A stretch of DNA of 64,000 nucleotides, from NCBI RefSeq assembly GCF_002237655.1, contig NZ_NOKT01000012.1, forward strand, positions 165,512-229,511. Direction: 5' to 3'. The notes beneath the pieces are model-generated. The model was not told the DNA's origin and ran no database searches. It saw only the letters and a list, made by a program, of their open reading frames with translations. This DNA is from Streptomyces sp. XY006 (GTDB lineage: Bacteria > Actinomycetota > Actinomycetes > Streptomycetales > Streptomycetaceae). A program made the position numbers and the translations under genes. How positions within the stretch are numbered: the first letter of the stretch is position 1; each line of letters begins with the position of its first letter. Of this stretch, positions 41,105 to 49,931 are shown piece after piece.

Positions 41105-41746
41105 TCAGGGAACCTGAGGCTCCGCCGCTGCTTCCAGGTTCTGGTTCGCCTTCTTCGCCCTGCGCTTGATCAGCAGCATGGAGGTCAGGCCCACCAGGAC
41201 CGCCGCCACCAGGCCCAGCCACGAGAAGCGCTTCAGCCAGGACTCCGCGACGACGCCCACGTAGTAGATGACCGCCGTCGTGCCGCCGGCCCACAGGATG
41301 CCGCCGAGGACGTTGGCGATGGCGAACTTCCAGTACGGCATGCGCAGCACGCCGGCCAGGGGGCCCGCGAAGATGCGCAGCAGGGCGACGAAGCGGCCGA
41401 AGAAGACGGCCCACATGCCCCACTTCTCGAAGGAGCGCTCGGCGGTGGCGATGTGGCCCTCGCTGAAGTGCCGCGGGAACTTCTTGCCCAGCCAGGCCAG
41501 CAGGGGCCGCCCGCCCTTGCGGCCGATGGCGTAGCCGATCGAGTCGCCGATGATCGCACCGGCCGTGGCGCTGGCGCCGAGGACGACGGGGTCGATGTCC
41601 CCGTGCTGGGAGGCGAGCAGCGCGGACGAGACCAGGATGATCTCGCCCGGCAGCGGGATGCCCAGGCTCTCCAGGCCGATGACCACGCCGACCAGCGCGT
41701 AGACGGCGACCGCGGGTACGGTTTCGAGCCATTCCTGGACGTGCAA
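41105..41746 (-). CDS. DedA-family membrane protein
   Basis: A 213-residue DedA/VTT membrane protein, a family tied to undecaprenyl-phosphate or phospholipid recycling and membrane potential. Family motifs are ESLGIPLPGEIILVSSALLA, GDSIGYAIGRKGG and FFGRFVALLRIFAGPLAGVLRM. TTG 41746 is preferred because GAGAGGA lies 7 bases upstream and the family sequence starts there (HVQEWLETVPAV). ATG 41812 would add 22 residues. The C-terminal tail is Lys-rich. Confidence 0.87.
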   Translation of the reverse strand: MHVQEWLETVPAVAVYALVGVVIGLESLGIPLPGEIILVSSALLASQHGDIDPVVLGASATAGAIIGDSIGYAIGRKGGRPLLAWLGKKFPRHFSEGHIATAERSFEKWGMWAVFFGRFVALLRIFAGPLAGVLRMPYWKFAIANVLGGILWAGGTTAVIYYVGVVAESWLKRFSWLGLVAAVLVGLTSMLLIKRRAKKANQNLEAAAEPQVP

Positions 41747-41819
41747 AGCCGGTTCCTCTCCCTGTGCTTCCCTGCGGGCCCCCGGGAAGCCTACCGGCTG
41801 GGAGGACGTCACTCGTGAC

Positions 41820-44204
41820 TCAGGCGTTCCAGCTCCACTCGGCGACCTCGGGCAGGTCGGTGCCGTGCTCGCGGATCCAGGCGTGGTGGCGGGTGCGGGC
41901 GTCGGCCATCCGCTGGCGCACGGCCGTGGCGCGCACCGCGAGGCCCGGGACGCGGTCGACGACGTCCATGACCAGGCGGTACCGGTCCAGGTCGTTGCGC
42001 ACGACCATGTCGAACGGCGTGGTCGTGGTGCCGGCCTCCTTGTAGCCGCGCACGTGGAGGTTCCGGTGACCGGCGCGGCGGTAGGCGAGCCGGTGGATCA
42101 GCCAGGGATAGCCGTGGTAGGCGAAGATCACCGGCTTGTCGGTGGTGAACAGGCCGTCGTACTCGAAGTCGTTCATCCCGTGCGGGTGCTCCTCCTGGGG
42201 CAGCAGCCGGGCCAGGTCTACGACGTTCACCACCCGGACGGACAGCTCGGGCAGGTACCTGCGCAGCAGGTGCGCGGCGGCCAGGGTCTCCTGCGTGGGC
42301 ACGTCACCGGCACAGGCCAGGACGACATCGGGCTCGCCGCCGTCCTCGGTGCCGGCCCACTCCCAGATGCCGGCACCGCGGGCGCAGTGCACCTTGGCCT
42401 CGTCCATGGTGAGCCAGTCGAAGCAGGGCTGCTTGCCGGCCACGATCACGTTGACGTAGTCGCGGCTGCGCAGGGCGTGGTCAGCGACGGACAGCAGCGT
42501 GTTGGCGTCCGGCGGCAGATACACCCGCACCACCTCCGGGCTCTTGTTCAGCACGTGGTCGACGAAACCGGGGTCCTGGTGCGAGAAGCCGTTGTGGTCC
42601 TGCCGCCACACATGCGAGGTGAGCAGGTAGTTGAGCGAGGCGATCGGGGCGCGCCAGGGCAGGCGGCGGGAGGTGCGCAGCCACTTGATGTGCTGGTTGA
42701 CCATCGAGTCGACGATGTGCACGAACGCCTCGTAGCAGGAGAACAGCCCGTGCCGCCCGGTGAGCAGATAGCCCTCGAGCCAGCCCTGGCAGAGGTGTTC
42801 GGAGAGGATCTCCATCACCCTGCCGTGCGGGTCCAGGTGCTCGTCGACGTCGAGGGTCCCGGCCTGCCAGGCCTTGCCGCTCGCGTCGAACACGGCCTGC
42901 AGCCGGTTGGAGGCCGTCTCGTCCGGACCGACCAGGCGGAAGTTCCGGTGGCCGGAGGTGTCCCGCATGATCCGGGCGAGCAGGTCGCCGAGGACCCGGG
43001 TGGGTTCGTGCGTCGTCGCGCCCGGCTTGTCGACGGGGACGGCGAAGTCGTCGAGGGACGGGACCGGCAGGTCACGGACGAGCAGTCCGCCGTTGGCGTG
43101 CGGGGTGGCGCCGAGCCTGCGGTCGCCCTCGGGGATCGGCGCCAGGACGTCCGCGACGGGGCGGCCCTGTGCGTCGAACAGCTCCTCGGGGCGGTAGGAG
43201 CGCAGCCAGGCCTCCAGTTGCCGCAGGTGGTCCGGGTTGTCGCGGACGCCGGACAGCGGCACCTGGTGGGCCCGCCAGGTGTTCTCGACCGGTTGGCCGT
43301 CGACCTCGGCGGGGCCGGTCCAGCCCTTCGGGGTGCGCAGCACGATGACGGGCCAGCGCGGGCGCTCGGTCGCGCCCTGTTCTCGGGCGGCGCGCTGGGC
43401 GTCGGCGATGCGGTCCAGCGCGGTGTCCATGGCGTGTGCCATGAGCCGGTGCACCTGCGCGGGGTCGTCGCCGGAGACGTGGATCGGCTCGTGGCCGTAC
43501 CCGCGCAGCAGGGCGTCGAGTTCCGGCTCGGGCAGCCGGGACAGCACCGTCGGGTTGGCGATCTTGTAGCCGTTCAGATGGAGGATGGGCAGCACGGCCC
43601 CGTCGTGCACCGGGTCGAGGAACTTGTTGGCGTGCCAGGACCCGGCCAGCGGGCCGGTCTCCGACTCACCGTCGCCGATCACGCAGGCGACCAGCAGGTC
43701 CGGGTTGTCCAGGGCGGCGCCGTAGGCGTGGGCGAGGGAGTAGCCGAGTTCGCCGCCCTCGTGGATCGAGCCGGGCACCTCCGGGGCGACATGGCTCGGC
43801 ACGCCGCCGGGGAACGAGAACTGCCGCATCAGCAGCTCCATGCCCTGCGCGTCCCGCGAGACGTCCGGGTACTTCTCGCTGTAGCTGCCCTCCAGCCAGG
43901 AGTTGGCCAGGACCGACGGCCCGCCGTGCCCGGGGCCCCAGATGCACAGGGCGTCCAGACCGCGCTGCCCGATCACCCGGTTGAGGTGGGTGTACACGAG
44001 GTTCAGCCCGGGCGAGGTGCCCCAGTGGCCCAGCAGCCGGGGCTTGATGTGCTCGGGCCGCAGGGGCTCGGTCAGCAGCGGGTTCGCGAGGAGGTAGATC
44101 TGACCGGCCGCCAGGTAGTTGGCGGCCCGCCAGTGGGCGTCCAGGATGCGCAGTTCCTCGTCGGTCGGTGCGGTCGTGCTCTCCGGGCGCGGGGCCTCGG
44201 GCAT
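41820..44204 (-). CDS. xfp: Phosphoketolase (XFP)
   Basis: A 794-residue thiamine-diphosphate enzyme that splits xylulose 5-phosphate and/or fructose 6-phosphate to acetyl phosphate plus an aldose phosphate. Family motifs are LLGHWGTSPGLNLVYTH, GPGHGGPSVLANSWLEGSYS, the ThDP motif IGDGESETGPLAGSWHANKF and SHQDPGFVDHVLNK. Length matches full-size XFP. The ATG follows GGGAGT. Acetyl phosphate would normally feed acetate kinase, which is not in the window. It follows a beta-glucosidase gene read in the same direction. Confidence 0.95.
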   Translation of the reverse strand: MPEAPRPESTTAPTDEELRILDAHWRAANYLAAGQIYLLANPLLTEPLRPEHIKPRLLGHWGTSPGLNLVYTHLNRVIGQRGLDALCIWGPGHGGPSVLANSWLEGSYSEKYPDVSRDAQGMELLMRQFSFPGGVPSHVAPEVPGSIHEGGELGYSLAHAYGAALDNPDLLVACVIGDGESETGPLAGSWHANKFLDPVHDGAVLPILHLNGYKIANPTVLSRLPEPELDALLRGYGHEPIHVSGDDPAQVHRLMAHAMDTALDRIADAQRAAREQGATERPRWPVIVLRTPKGWTGPAEVDGQPVENTWRAHQVPLSGVRDNPDHLRQLEAWLRSYRPEELFDAQGRPVADVLAPIPEGDRRLGATPHANGGLLVRDLPVPSLDDFAVPVDKPGATTHEPTRVLGDLLARIMRDTSGHRNFRLVGPDETASNRLQAVFDASGKAWQAGTLDVDEHLDPHGRVMEILSEHLCQGWLEGYLLTGRHGLFSCYEAFVHIVDSMVNQHIKWLRTSRRLPWRAPIASLNYLLTSHVWRQDHNGFSHQDPGFVDHVLNKSPEVVRVYLPPDANTLLSVADHALRSRDYVNVIVAGKQPCFDWLTMDEAKVHCARGAGIWEWAGTEDGGEPDVVLACAGDVPTQETLAAAHLLRRYLPELSVRVVNVVDLARLLPQEEHPHGMNDFEYDGLFTTDKPVIFAYHGYPWLIHRLAYRRAGHRNLHVRGYKEAGTTTTPFDMVVRNDLDRYRLVMDVVDRVPGLAVRATAVRQRMADARTRHHAWIREHGTDLPEVAEWSWNA

Positions 44205-44266
44205 GAGTGACTCCCTGGGTTCTGCGACGGCTCCAGGAGGAGTACCAGTGTGGTCCGATTCGATGC

Positions 44267-44283
44267 CGGCCGCCTCTCGGCCG
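44267..44283 (-). terminator. Hairpin after the beta-glucosidase gene
   Basis: CGGCCG-AGAGG-CGGCCG on the minus strand forms a 6-base perfect stem 30 bases after the beta-glucosidase stop and before the xfp start. There is no T-tract. Confidence 0.4.
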
Positions 44284-44312
44284 GGCTCCCGCCGGGCCGC
44301 TTCCGTACGGTC

Positions 44313-46838
44313 TCAGCCACCCACGCGTACGCGCGTGCGCAGCCGCAGATCGCGGGACGACGCCCCGATCCACAGGGTGCGCGGGCCGGTGCCGAGCACC
44401 CAGTCGTGGAGCTCCGGGTCCCAGGAGGACAGGGTCCGCCGCTCCACCCGCACGGTGACGCGCCGCGCCTCCCCCGCCCGCAGCACGAGCCGCCGGTAGC
44501 CGGCCAGCACCCGCACCGGCTGCGCGAGGGGCAGGTCCGGGGACGGGCCGGCGTAGACCTGGGGCACGTCCACGCCCTCGCGGGGGCCGGTGTTGCGCAC
44601 GGTGAAGGCGACGTCGAGGCCGTCGGCCGTCCAGCGCGCCCGCGGGTCACGGTAGGCGAAGGAGGTGTACGACTGGCCGTGGCCGAAGGGGAACAGCGGC
44701 CGCACGCCTTCGGCGTCGTACCAGCGGTGGCCGACGTGCACGCCCTCGGTGTAGTGCTCGGTGCCGTCGACGCCGGGGTAGCGGCGCGGGTCGCCGGCGA
44801 CGGGGTGGTGGTCGTCGTCGGCCGGGAAGGTCTGGGTGAGGCGCCCTCCGGGGTCCCGCTCGCCGAACAGGACGGCGGCGGTCGCGGCGGCTCCCTCCTG
44901 GCCCGGGTAGTACATCTGGAGCACGGCACCGGTGCGCTCCAGCCACGGCATGGACGTGGCGGACGAGGTGTTGAGGACGACGGTGGTGCGCGGGTTGGCC
45001 GCGGTCACGGCCTCGATCAGCCGCTCCTGGTTGCCGGGGAGGGCGACGGACGTGCGGTCCTGTCCCTCGATGGCGTCCTCGTAGGCGAAGAGGACGACGT
45101 CCCGGGCGGCGCGGGCGGCCCGCACGGCCTCCCGCACGTCCTGGGCGCGGGTCTCCTCGGTGATACGGCGCAGGCGGAACAGGAGGCCGGTGTCCCCGCC
45201 CCGCGCCGTGACGGACAGCCGGTGGCCGCCCCGGGTGAGCGTCAGGGTCCTGCGGCGTACGGAGAGGCCGTCGTCCGCGTGGGTGAGCAGGCCGCCGGTG
45301 AAGTACTCGTCCCAGCCGGGCCGCAGCGGGAACAGTTCCTCCCCGTCGAGGAGGACCCGTGGGCGCAGCGGGGGTGTGCCGGAGTAGTGCAGCACGAGGG
45401 TCCAGGTCTCCGTCGCGCCGACGGTGAGCGTGCCGTCGTACTGCCAGGTCCGGCCGGCTTCGACGCGCTGCGCCTCGGTGTCGAGGGCGGGGTCGAGCGC
45501 GCTCGCCGGGACGGGTTTGCCGAAGACGTCCTCGCCGAGCGCGTGGGTCACCCGTGCGGCGCGCGCCCGGACGGCGTCCAGGGGGCTGTCGGCGTGCTCG
45601 GGCACGACATGGGCGCTGCCGCCGCCGCTGACCAGGGGGCGGGCGCCGGTCGGCCCGATCACGGTGACGCTGCCGCCGGGGGTCAGGGGCAGGGTCCCGG
45701 CCGTGTTGCGCAGCAGGGTGGCACCCGCCTCGGCGACCTCGCGGGCGACGGCCGCCCCGGCTGCGGCGTCCCGGTCCGGGCGGTGCGGGACGGTGCCGTC
45801 GAGCAGCCCGAAGCGGTCCATGACGCCCAGGACGCGGCGGACGGCGCGGTCGACGTGGGCCTCGGGCACGCCCCCGTCGCGCACGGCCGAGGTGAGCGGT
45901 GCGCCGAAGTGGGTGCCGTCGGGCATCTCCAGGTCGAGGCCGGCCGCGAGCGCCTCACGGGTGCTGTGGGCGGCGGACCAGTCCGTCATCACCAGCCCGG
46001 TGAAGCCCCAGCGCTCGCGCAGGACACCGGTGAGCAGGGCCTGGTTCTCGCAGGCGTGGGTGCCGTTGACCTTGTTGTACGCGCCCATCACCGCCCCGGC
46101 ACCGGCGGCGACGGCCGCTTCGAAGCCGCGCAGTTCGGTCTCGTGCAGGGTCCGCTCGTCCACGCGCACGTCGACCGTCATGCGGTCGCGCTCCTGGTTG
46201 TTCAGGGCGAAGTGCTTGACCGTCGCGATGAGTCCCTCGCCCTGGATGCCCTCGATCTCGGCGGCGACCAGGTGGGCGGTGAGCAGCGGATCCTCGCTGA
46301 AGGTCTCGAAGTTGCGACCGGCGTACGGGGTGCGGATGAGGTTGACCATCGGGGACAGCAGCACGTCCTGGCCGAGCGCGCGGCCCTCCCGTCCGATGAC
46401 ACGGCCGTAGCGCCGGGCCAGGTCCGGGTCGAAGGCGGAGGCCAGCATCACGGGGGCGGGCAGGGCCGTGGCGTGGCGGGTGACCCGGACACCGGCCGGA
46501 CCGTCGGCGAGCCGCAGGGAGGGGATGCCGAGCCGCTCGACCCCGGGCACGTAACCGGCCTGCCCGAGCGGCCGCGGGTCGGTGGCGCCGTGCAGCAGGG
46601 AGATCTTCTCGTCCAGGGTGAGACGGGCGAGCAGCGCTTCGACCCGGGCGTTCCGGTGGGGGCCGTTTCCTTCCGGGCCGTGTTCTTCCCGCGCGGCGAC
46701 GGCCGGTCCCGGCCGCGCGGGGGTGGGGTGTCCCTCCCGTGCGTGGGCGCGGAGCGGCGCCGCCGCGGCGAGCACGACAGCGCCGCCGAGCAGGCTCAGG
46801 GCGGTACGCCGGGGGAATCGGGGGGCGGTGTCGGTCAT
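44313..46838 (-). CDS. bglX: Glycoside hydrolase family 3 beta-glucosidase, Tat-exported
   Basis: An 841-residue extracellular beta-glycosidase. A twin-arginine signal (RFPRRTALSLLGG, cleavage probably after AHA33) leads into the GH3 N-terminal barrel (about 60-330). This has KHFALNNQERDR and the nucleophile Asp in LVMTDWSAAHS near residue 285. The GH3 C-terminal domain (about 370-690) and a fibronectin-like end domain (FTVRNTGPREGVDVPQVY) follow. It probably trims oligosaccharides to glucose outside the cell. The ATG lies 6 bases after CATAGT. Confidence 0.9.
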   Translation of the reverse strand: MTDTAPRFPRRTALSLLGGAVVLAAAAPLRAHAREGHPTPARPGPAVAAREEHGPEGNGPHRNARVEALLARLTLDEKISLLHGATDPRPLGQAGYVPGVERLGIPSLRLADGPAGVRVTRHATALPAPVMLASAFDPDLARRYGRVIGREGRALGQDVLLSPMVNLIRTPYAGRNFETFSEDPLLTAHLVAAEIEGIQGEGLIATVKHFALNNQERDRMTVDVRVDERTLHETELRGFEAAVAAGAGAVMGAYNKVNGTHACENQALLTGVLRERWGFTGLVMTDWSAAHSTREALAAGLDLEMPDGTHFGAPLTSAVRDGGVPEAHVDRAVRRVLGVMDRFGLLDGTVPHRPDRDAAAGAAVAREVAEAGATLLRNTAGTLPLTPGGSVTVIGPTGARPLVSGGGSAHVVPEHADSPLDAVRARAARVTHALGEDVFGKPVPASALDPALDTEAQRVEAGRTWQYDGTLTVGATETWTLVLHYSGTPPLRPRVLLDGEELFPLRPGWDEYFTGGLLTHADDGLSVRRRTLTLTRGGHRLSVTARGGDTGLLFRLRRITEETRAQDVREAVRAARAARDVVLFAYEDAIEGQDRTSVALPGNQERLIEAVTAANPRTTVVLNTSSATSMPWLERTGAVLQMYYPGQEGAAATAAVLFGERDPGGRLTQTFPADDDHHPVAGDPRRYPGVDGTEHYTEGVHVGHRWYDAEGVRPLFPFGHGQSYTSFAYRDPRARWTADGLDVAFTVRNTGPREGVDVPQVYAGPSPDLPLAQPVRVLAGYRRLVLRAGEARRVTVRVERRTLSSWDPELHDWVLGTGPRTLWIGASSRDLRLRTRVRVGG

Positions 46839-46844
46839 GCACGC

Positions 46845-46876
46845 ACTATGAGCGGGACAGGGTCCGACACCTGTCC
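46845..46876 (-). promoter_or_regulatory. Beta-glucosidase promoter with inverted repeat
   Basis: CATAGT on the minus strand (46850-46845) ends 6 bases before the beta-glucosidase ATG, a leaderless arrangement. GGACAGG-N8-CCTGTCC (46855-46861 and 46870-46876) covers the spacer and -35 area, where a sugar-responsive repressor could act. It is not the TGGGAGCGCTCCCA-type CebR operator. Confidence 0.45.
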
Positions 46877-47099
46877 GGACACCTCGGGCGGCCGGGTGAT
46901 CCTGCGGCGGCGGGCGATGGGCAGAGTCCGACCCGGGGCGGTGGCCACCCGAGTGAACACCCTCGCACGCCCACAGCCGCCGCCCAGATCGCCGATTTGT
47001 GCACACGGAAAGGCGGCCGGTCCACGAAATCTCCTCTTTCACAGCGCGCTCCCATGCGGCTCCCGGCCCGCACCCAGCCCGGCACGCCAGCATGGCCGC

Positions 47100-48065
47100 A
47101 TGACCGCCCCGCACCCTTCCGCCCCCGCCCGCGCGGCCCGCGCCGCCGGCAGCGTCCGTACCGTCCGTAAGGCGGTCGTCCCGGCCGCCGGCCTCGGCAC
47201 CCGCTTCCTGCCCGCCACCAAGGCGACGCCGAAGGAGATGCTGCCGGTCGTGGACAAGCCCGCCATCCAGTACGTCGTCGAGGAGGCGGCAGCGGCGGGA
47301 CTGGACGACGTCCTGATGGTGACCGGCCGGCACAAGCGGGCCATCGAGGACCACTTCGACCATGCCGCCGAGCTGGAGCAGACCCTCGCGGCCAAGGGCG
47401 ACACCGCGCGGCTGGACGCGGTGCGCGACCCCTCACGGCTGGCGAGCATCCACCACATCCGTCAGGGCGACCCGCTCGGCCTCGGCCACGCGGTGCTGTG
47501 CGCCCGCCGGCACGTCGGGGACCAGCCCTTCGCGGTCCTCCTCGGCGACGACCTGATCGACCCGCGCGAGTCCCTGCTCGGCCGGATGCTCGAGGTCCGC
47601 GACCGCCGCCTCGGCAGCGTCGTGGCCCTGCTGGAGGTCCCGCCGGAGCAGATCCACCTCTACGGCTGCGCCGCTGTGGAGCCGACCGGCGAGGAGGACG
47701 TCGTCCGTGTCACGGGCCTGGTGGAGAAGCCGTCCCGGCAGGACGCGCCGAGCCGGTACGCGGTGATCGGGCGGTACGTGCTCGACCCGGCGGTCTTCGG
47801 CGTCCTGGAGCGCACCCCGCCCGGCCGGGGCGGCGAGATCCAGCTGACCGACGCCTTGCAGGAACTGGCCGCGGGCGGCACGGTGCACGGCGTCGTGTTC
47901 CGGGGCCTGCGCTACGACACCGGCGACAAGGCCGACTACCTGCGCACGGTGGTCCGCCTGGCCTGCGCACGACCCGACCTGGGCCCGGAGTTCGTGGCCT
48001 GGCTCAGGGACTTCGTCGCGGGGCTGGGCGGCACGACCCCCCTGCGCCGGAACAGCGCGGCCTGA
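47100..48065 (+). CDS. galU: UTP-glucose-1-phosphate uridylyltransferase
   Basis: A 321-residue GalU-type enzyme making UDP-glucose for trehalose, glycogen-like and wall polymers. The nucleotidyltransferase signature is VVPAAGLGTRFLPATKATPKEML, and VVDKPAIQYVVEEA, FAVLLGDDLID and RVTGLVEKP follow. The GDK-type segment YDTGDKADYL closes the active site. The first 20 residues are an Ala/Arg-rich lead. The gene is divergent from the exported beta-glucosidase and could help channel released glucose. Streptomyces often carry a further galU copy elsewhere; that is background knowledge. Confidence 0.93.
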   Translation: MTAPHPSAPARAARAAGSVRTVRKAVVPAAGLGTRFLPATKATPKEMLPVVDKPAIQYVVEEAAAAGLDDVLMVTGRHKRAIEDHFDHAAELEQTLAAKGDTARLDAVRDPSRLASIHHIRQGDPLGLGHAVLCARRHVGDQPFAVLLGDDLIDPRESLLGRMLEVRDRRLGSVVALLEVPPEQIHLYGCAAVEPTGEEDVVRVTGLVEKPSRQDAPSRYAVIGRYVLDPAVFGVLERTPPGRGGEIQLTDALQELAAGGTVHGVVFRGLRYDTGDKADYLRTVVRLACARPDLGPEFVAWLRDFVAGLGGTTPLRRNSAA

Positions 48066-48087
48066 CGGACGGGCGCCCCGACACGCG

Positions 48088-48167
48088 GCCGGGGCTCACC
48101 GCCCCGGCACTCACCACCCGGGAGGGCAATCCGCCCCGGGGGATCCGCCCGGCGGGCGCTTCGCCCG
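48088..48167. terminator. Two GC hairpins between galU and a convergent gene
   Basis: GCCGGGG-CTCACCG-CCCCGGC (48088-48108, 7-base stem) and CGGGCG-CTT-CGCCCG (48153-48167, 6-base stem) fill the 172-base convergent gap after galU. Both stems work on either strand, so they could end both transcripts. The remaining bases show repeated 'CCCGGGG/GGGGTTCACC' fragments and no gene. Confidence 0.55.
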
Positions 48168-48237
48168 AGGGCTCGCAGTCCGGGCGCTCATCGTCCAGGG
48201 GTTCACCGCCCGGGGCTCACCTCCCGCGACGACCCTG

Positions 48238-48690
48238 TCAGCCGTTGGGGCGCAGGGTCCAGACCACCGTCATCTCGCCGGTGACGGCGCCGTCGGCCCG
48301 CTGGATGGCGACGGACACCGGGAACTCCGGCCGCCGGCCGGCGTCCAGCTCCGCGACGACCTCGGCGGCCGGGCGGCCCAGGGTCGCCGTGGCGGTGACG
48401 GCCCCCATCGCCAGCTTCTTGTAGCCGATCTCGGCACTGACGGCGAGCGGCACGGCGCGCGAGAGCTGGTCGCCGAACGCGGCCAGCACGATCGCGCCGC
48501 TCGCGGACTCGCCGAGCGTGAACATCGCACCGGCGTGCGGGCCGCCCACGTGGTTGTGGTACTCGCTCTGGTCCGGCAGGGACACCACCGCGCGCTCCGG
48601 CGTGGTCTCCAGGAACTCGAGGTTCAGGGTCCGGGCCATGGGCACCGTGGCGGCGAGCATCTCGCCGATGGACATCTGGTCTGCGCTCAT
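48238..48690 (-). CDS. Hotdog-fold thioesterase-like protein (DUF4442/PaaI type)
   Basis: A 150-residue protein with a hotdog fold of the PaaI/DUF4442 group, which usually hydrolyses acyl-CoA thioesters. The fold's helix and active-site region is YHNHVGGPHAGAMFTLGESASG, followed by strands IGYKKLAMGAVTATATLGRP and GEMTVVWTL. The exact substrate is unknown. ATG 48690 lies 6 bases after TAACAT and lacks a ribosome site, consistent with a leaderless transcript. Confidence 0.8.
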   Translation of the reverse strand: MSADQMSIGEMLAATVPMARTLNLEFLETTPERAVVSLPDQSEYHNHVGGPHAGAMFTLGESASGAIVLAAFGDQLSRAVPLAVSAEIGYKKLAMGAVTATATLGRPAAEVVAELDAGRRPEFPVSVAIQRADGAVTGEMTVVWTLRPNG

Positions 48691-48865
48691 GACCGCATGT
48701 TACTCACGAGTAGACGCGACTGACCAGGCCCGCGTGACGAGCGCCGCACCCCCGTCCGCGCAACCGCCCGCGCAACCGTCCGCGCCGCTTCGTCTCCGGG
48801 TTGCTACGTCTCCGTCCACGGGCGGTGACCGAATCGTGTCCTGGGCGCGGCTAGGGTTGCTGCCC

Positions 48866-49870
48866 ATGTGGCCAGGACAGCAGCCGCCCGGGGGCGAGCA
48901 GAACCCGCAGACGAACAACCCCTACCAGCAGCCGGGGTACCAGCAGCCGAATCCGTACCAGCAGCCGGGCTATCAGCAGCCCAACCCCTATGGGCAGCAG
49001 CCGCAATGGGGCACTCCCGCACCGGCCGGTGCGCCGCAGCCCCCGCAGGGCGGCGGTGGCGGCAACCGGACGAAGCTGGTCGCGATCATCGCGGCCACGG
49101 CGGTGGTCGTGGCGGCCGGAGTCACCGGTTTCCTGGTGCTGGGCGGCGACTCGGACGACACGGCGGACGGGAAGAAGGGCAAGAAGCCCGCTCCCAGCGC
49201 CACGAAGGAGTCGGAGCCGAGCGCCTCCGCCTCCGACGACAACCCGCGCGGCGGCCCGGGCGAGAAGGCGACCGTCCCGGGCTGGAAGGTCGTCGTGAAC
49301 ACGCGCTTCGGCACCAAGTTCGACGTCCCGGCCGACTGGGAGATCGACTCCCAGGACACGAGCGTGGGCTTCGAGTGGGAGAAGAAGGACGGCGAGCTGG
49401 ACCGCACCACGGTCACGGCCCCGGCCTATCTGAAGTCCAAGTGGTGCACGAGCGACGACAACAAGGACGGCCGCGAGGAGGACACCGCCCTCGTCACCGC
49501 CGGCACCCGGGGAGAGAACGGCGCGAAGAACGCGGACATGGCGGCCGAGACGCGCGTGCCGTGGTGGATCTTCGGCGGCTACACCCAGCCCGACAAGAAG
49601 AGCGTCAAGTACACCAAGCCCAAGCCGTACACCACCAAGTCGGGCATCAAGGGCAGTGTCGCCACGGCGCACTCGGAGAACACGCCGCAGAACGGCAAGT
49701 GCGACAGCGAGGGCAAGGCGATCACCTTCGCCTTCAAGAACGGCGCGGGCGACTTCGTCACCTGGAACCTGTTCGGCGCCAAGGGCGTCAAGGACGAGGT
49801 GCCCGAGGCGACCGTCCAGAAGATCCTGAGCACCGTGCGCCTCACCGAGGAACCGCCCACCGAGTCCTGA
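48866..49870 (+). CDS. Pro/Gln/Tyr-rich single-pass membrane protein
   Basis: A 334-residue protein with three parts. The N-terminus (about 1-70) is disordered, with repeats of QQPGYQQPNPY and a Gly run. One membrane helix follows (LVAIIAATAVVVAAGVTGFLVL). An acidic Ser-rich linker then leads to an outside domain of about 200 residues with two Cys (KSKWCTSDD, NGKCDSEG). The tail of PQ-rich cytoplasmic sequence plus one helix is common in actinobacterial surface proteins of unknown role. I do not recognise the outer domain. The ATG follows TAGGGT by 8 bases. Confidence 0.82.
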   Translation: MWPGQQPPGGEQNPQTNNPYQQPGYQQPNPYQQPGYQQPNPYGQQPQWGTPAPAGAPQPPQGGGGGNRTKLVAIIAATAVVVAAGVTGFLVLGGDSDDTADGKKGKKPAPSATKESEPSASASDDNPRGGPGEKATVPGWKVVVNTRFGTKFDVPADWEIDSQDTSVGFEWEKKDGELDRTTVTAPAYLKSKWCTSDDNKDGREEDTALVTAGTRGENGAKNADMAAETRVPWWIFGGYTQPDKKSVKYTKPKPYTTKSGIKGSVATAHSENTPQNGKCDSEGKAITFAFKNGAGDFVTWNLFGAKGVKDEVPEATVQKILSTVRLTEEPPTES

Positions 49871-49895
49871 CCGGCGCGGACCGCCCACGCGGCGT

Positions 49896-49925
49896 TTGGC
49901 AAGTCGGCCCCGGCCCGGCGATAGT
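49896..49925 (+). promoter_or_regulatory. Promoter of the MFS gene
   Basis: TTGGCA (49896-49901), an 18-base spacer and GATAGT (49920-49925) end 6 bases before GTG 49932. Both hexamers match the vegetative consensus well, and the transcript would be leaderless. Confidence 0.6.
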
Positions 49926-49931
49926 CACCGG

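Noticed and set aside
41865..44210. A 781-residue open frame opposite the phosphoketolase
   Set aside because: Same antisense artefact. The phosphoketolase on the minus strand has all family motifs, and the plus-strand product matches no fold pattern.
48866..49870. PPE/PE-like or ESX-secreted protein suggested by the Pro/Gln repeats
   Set aside because: A central membrane helix with an outside domain and no WXG or PPE motif points to an ordinary single-pass surface protein.
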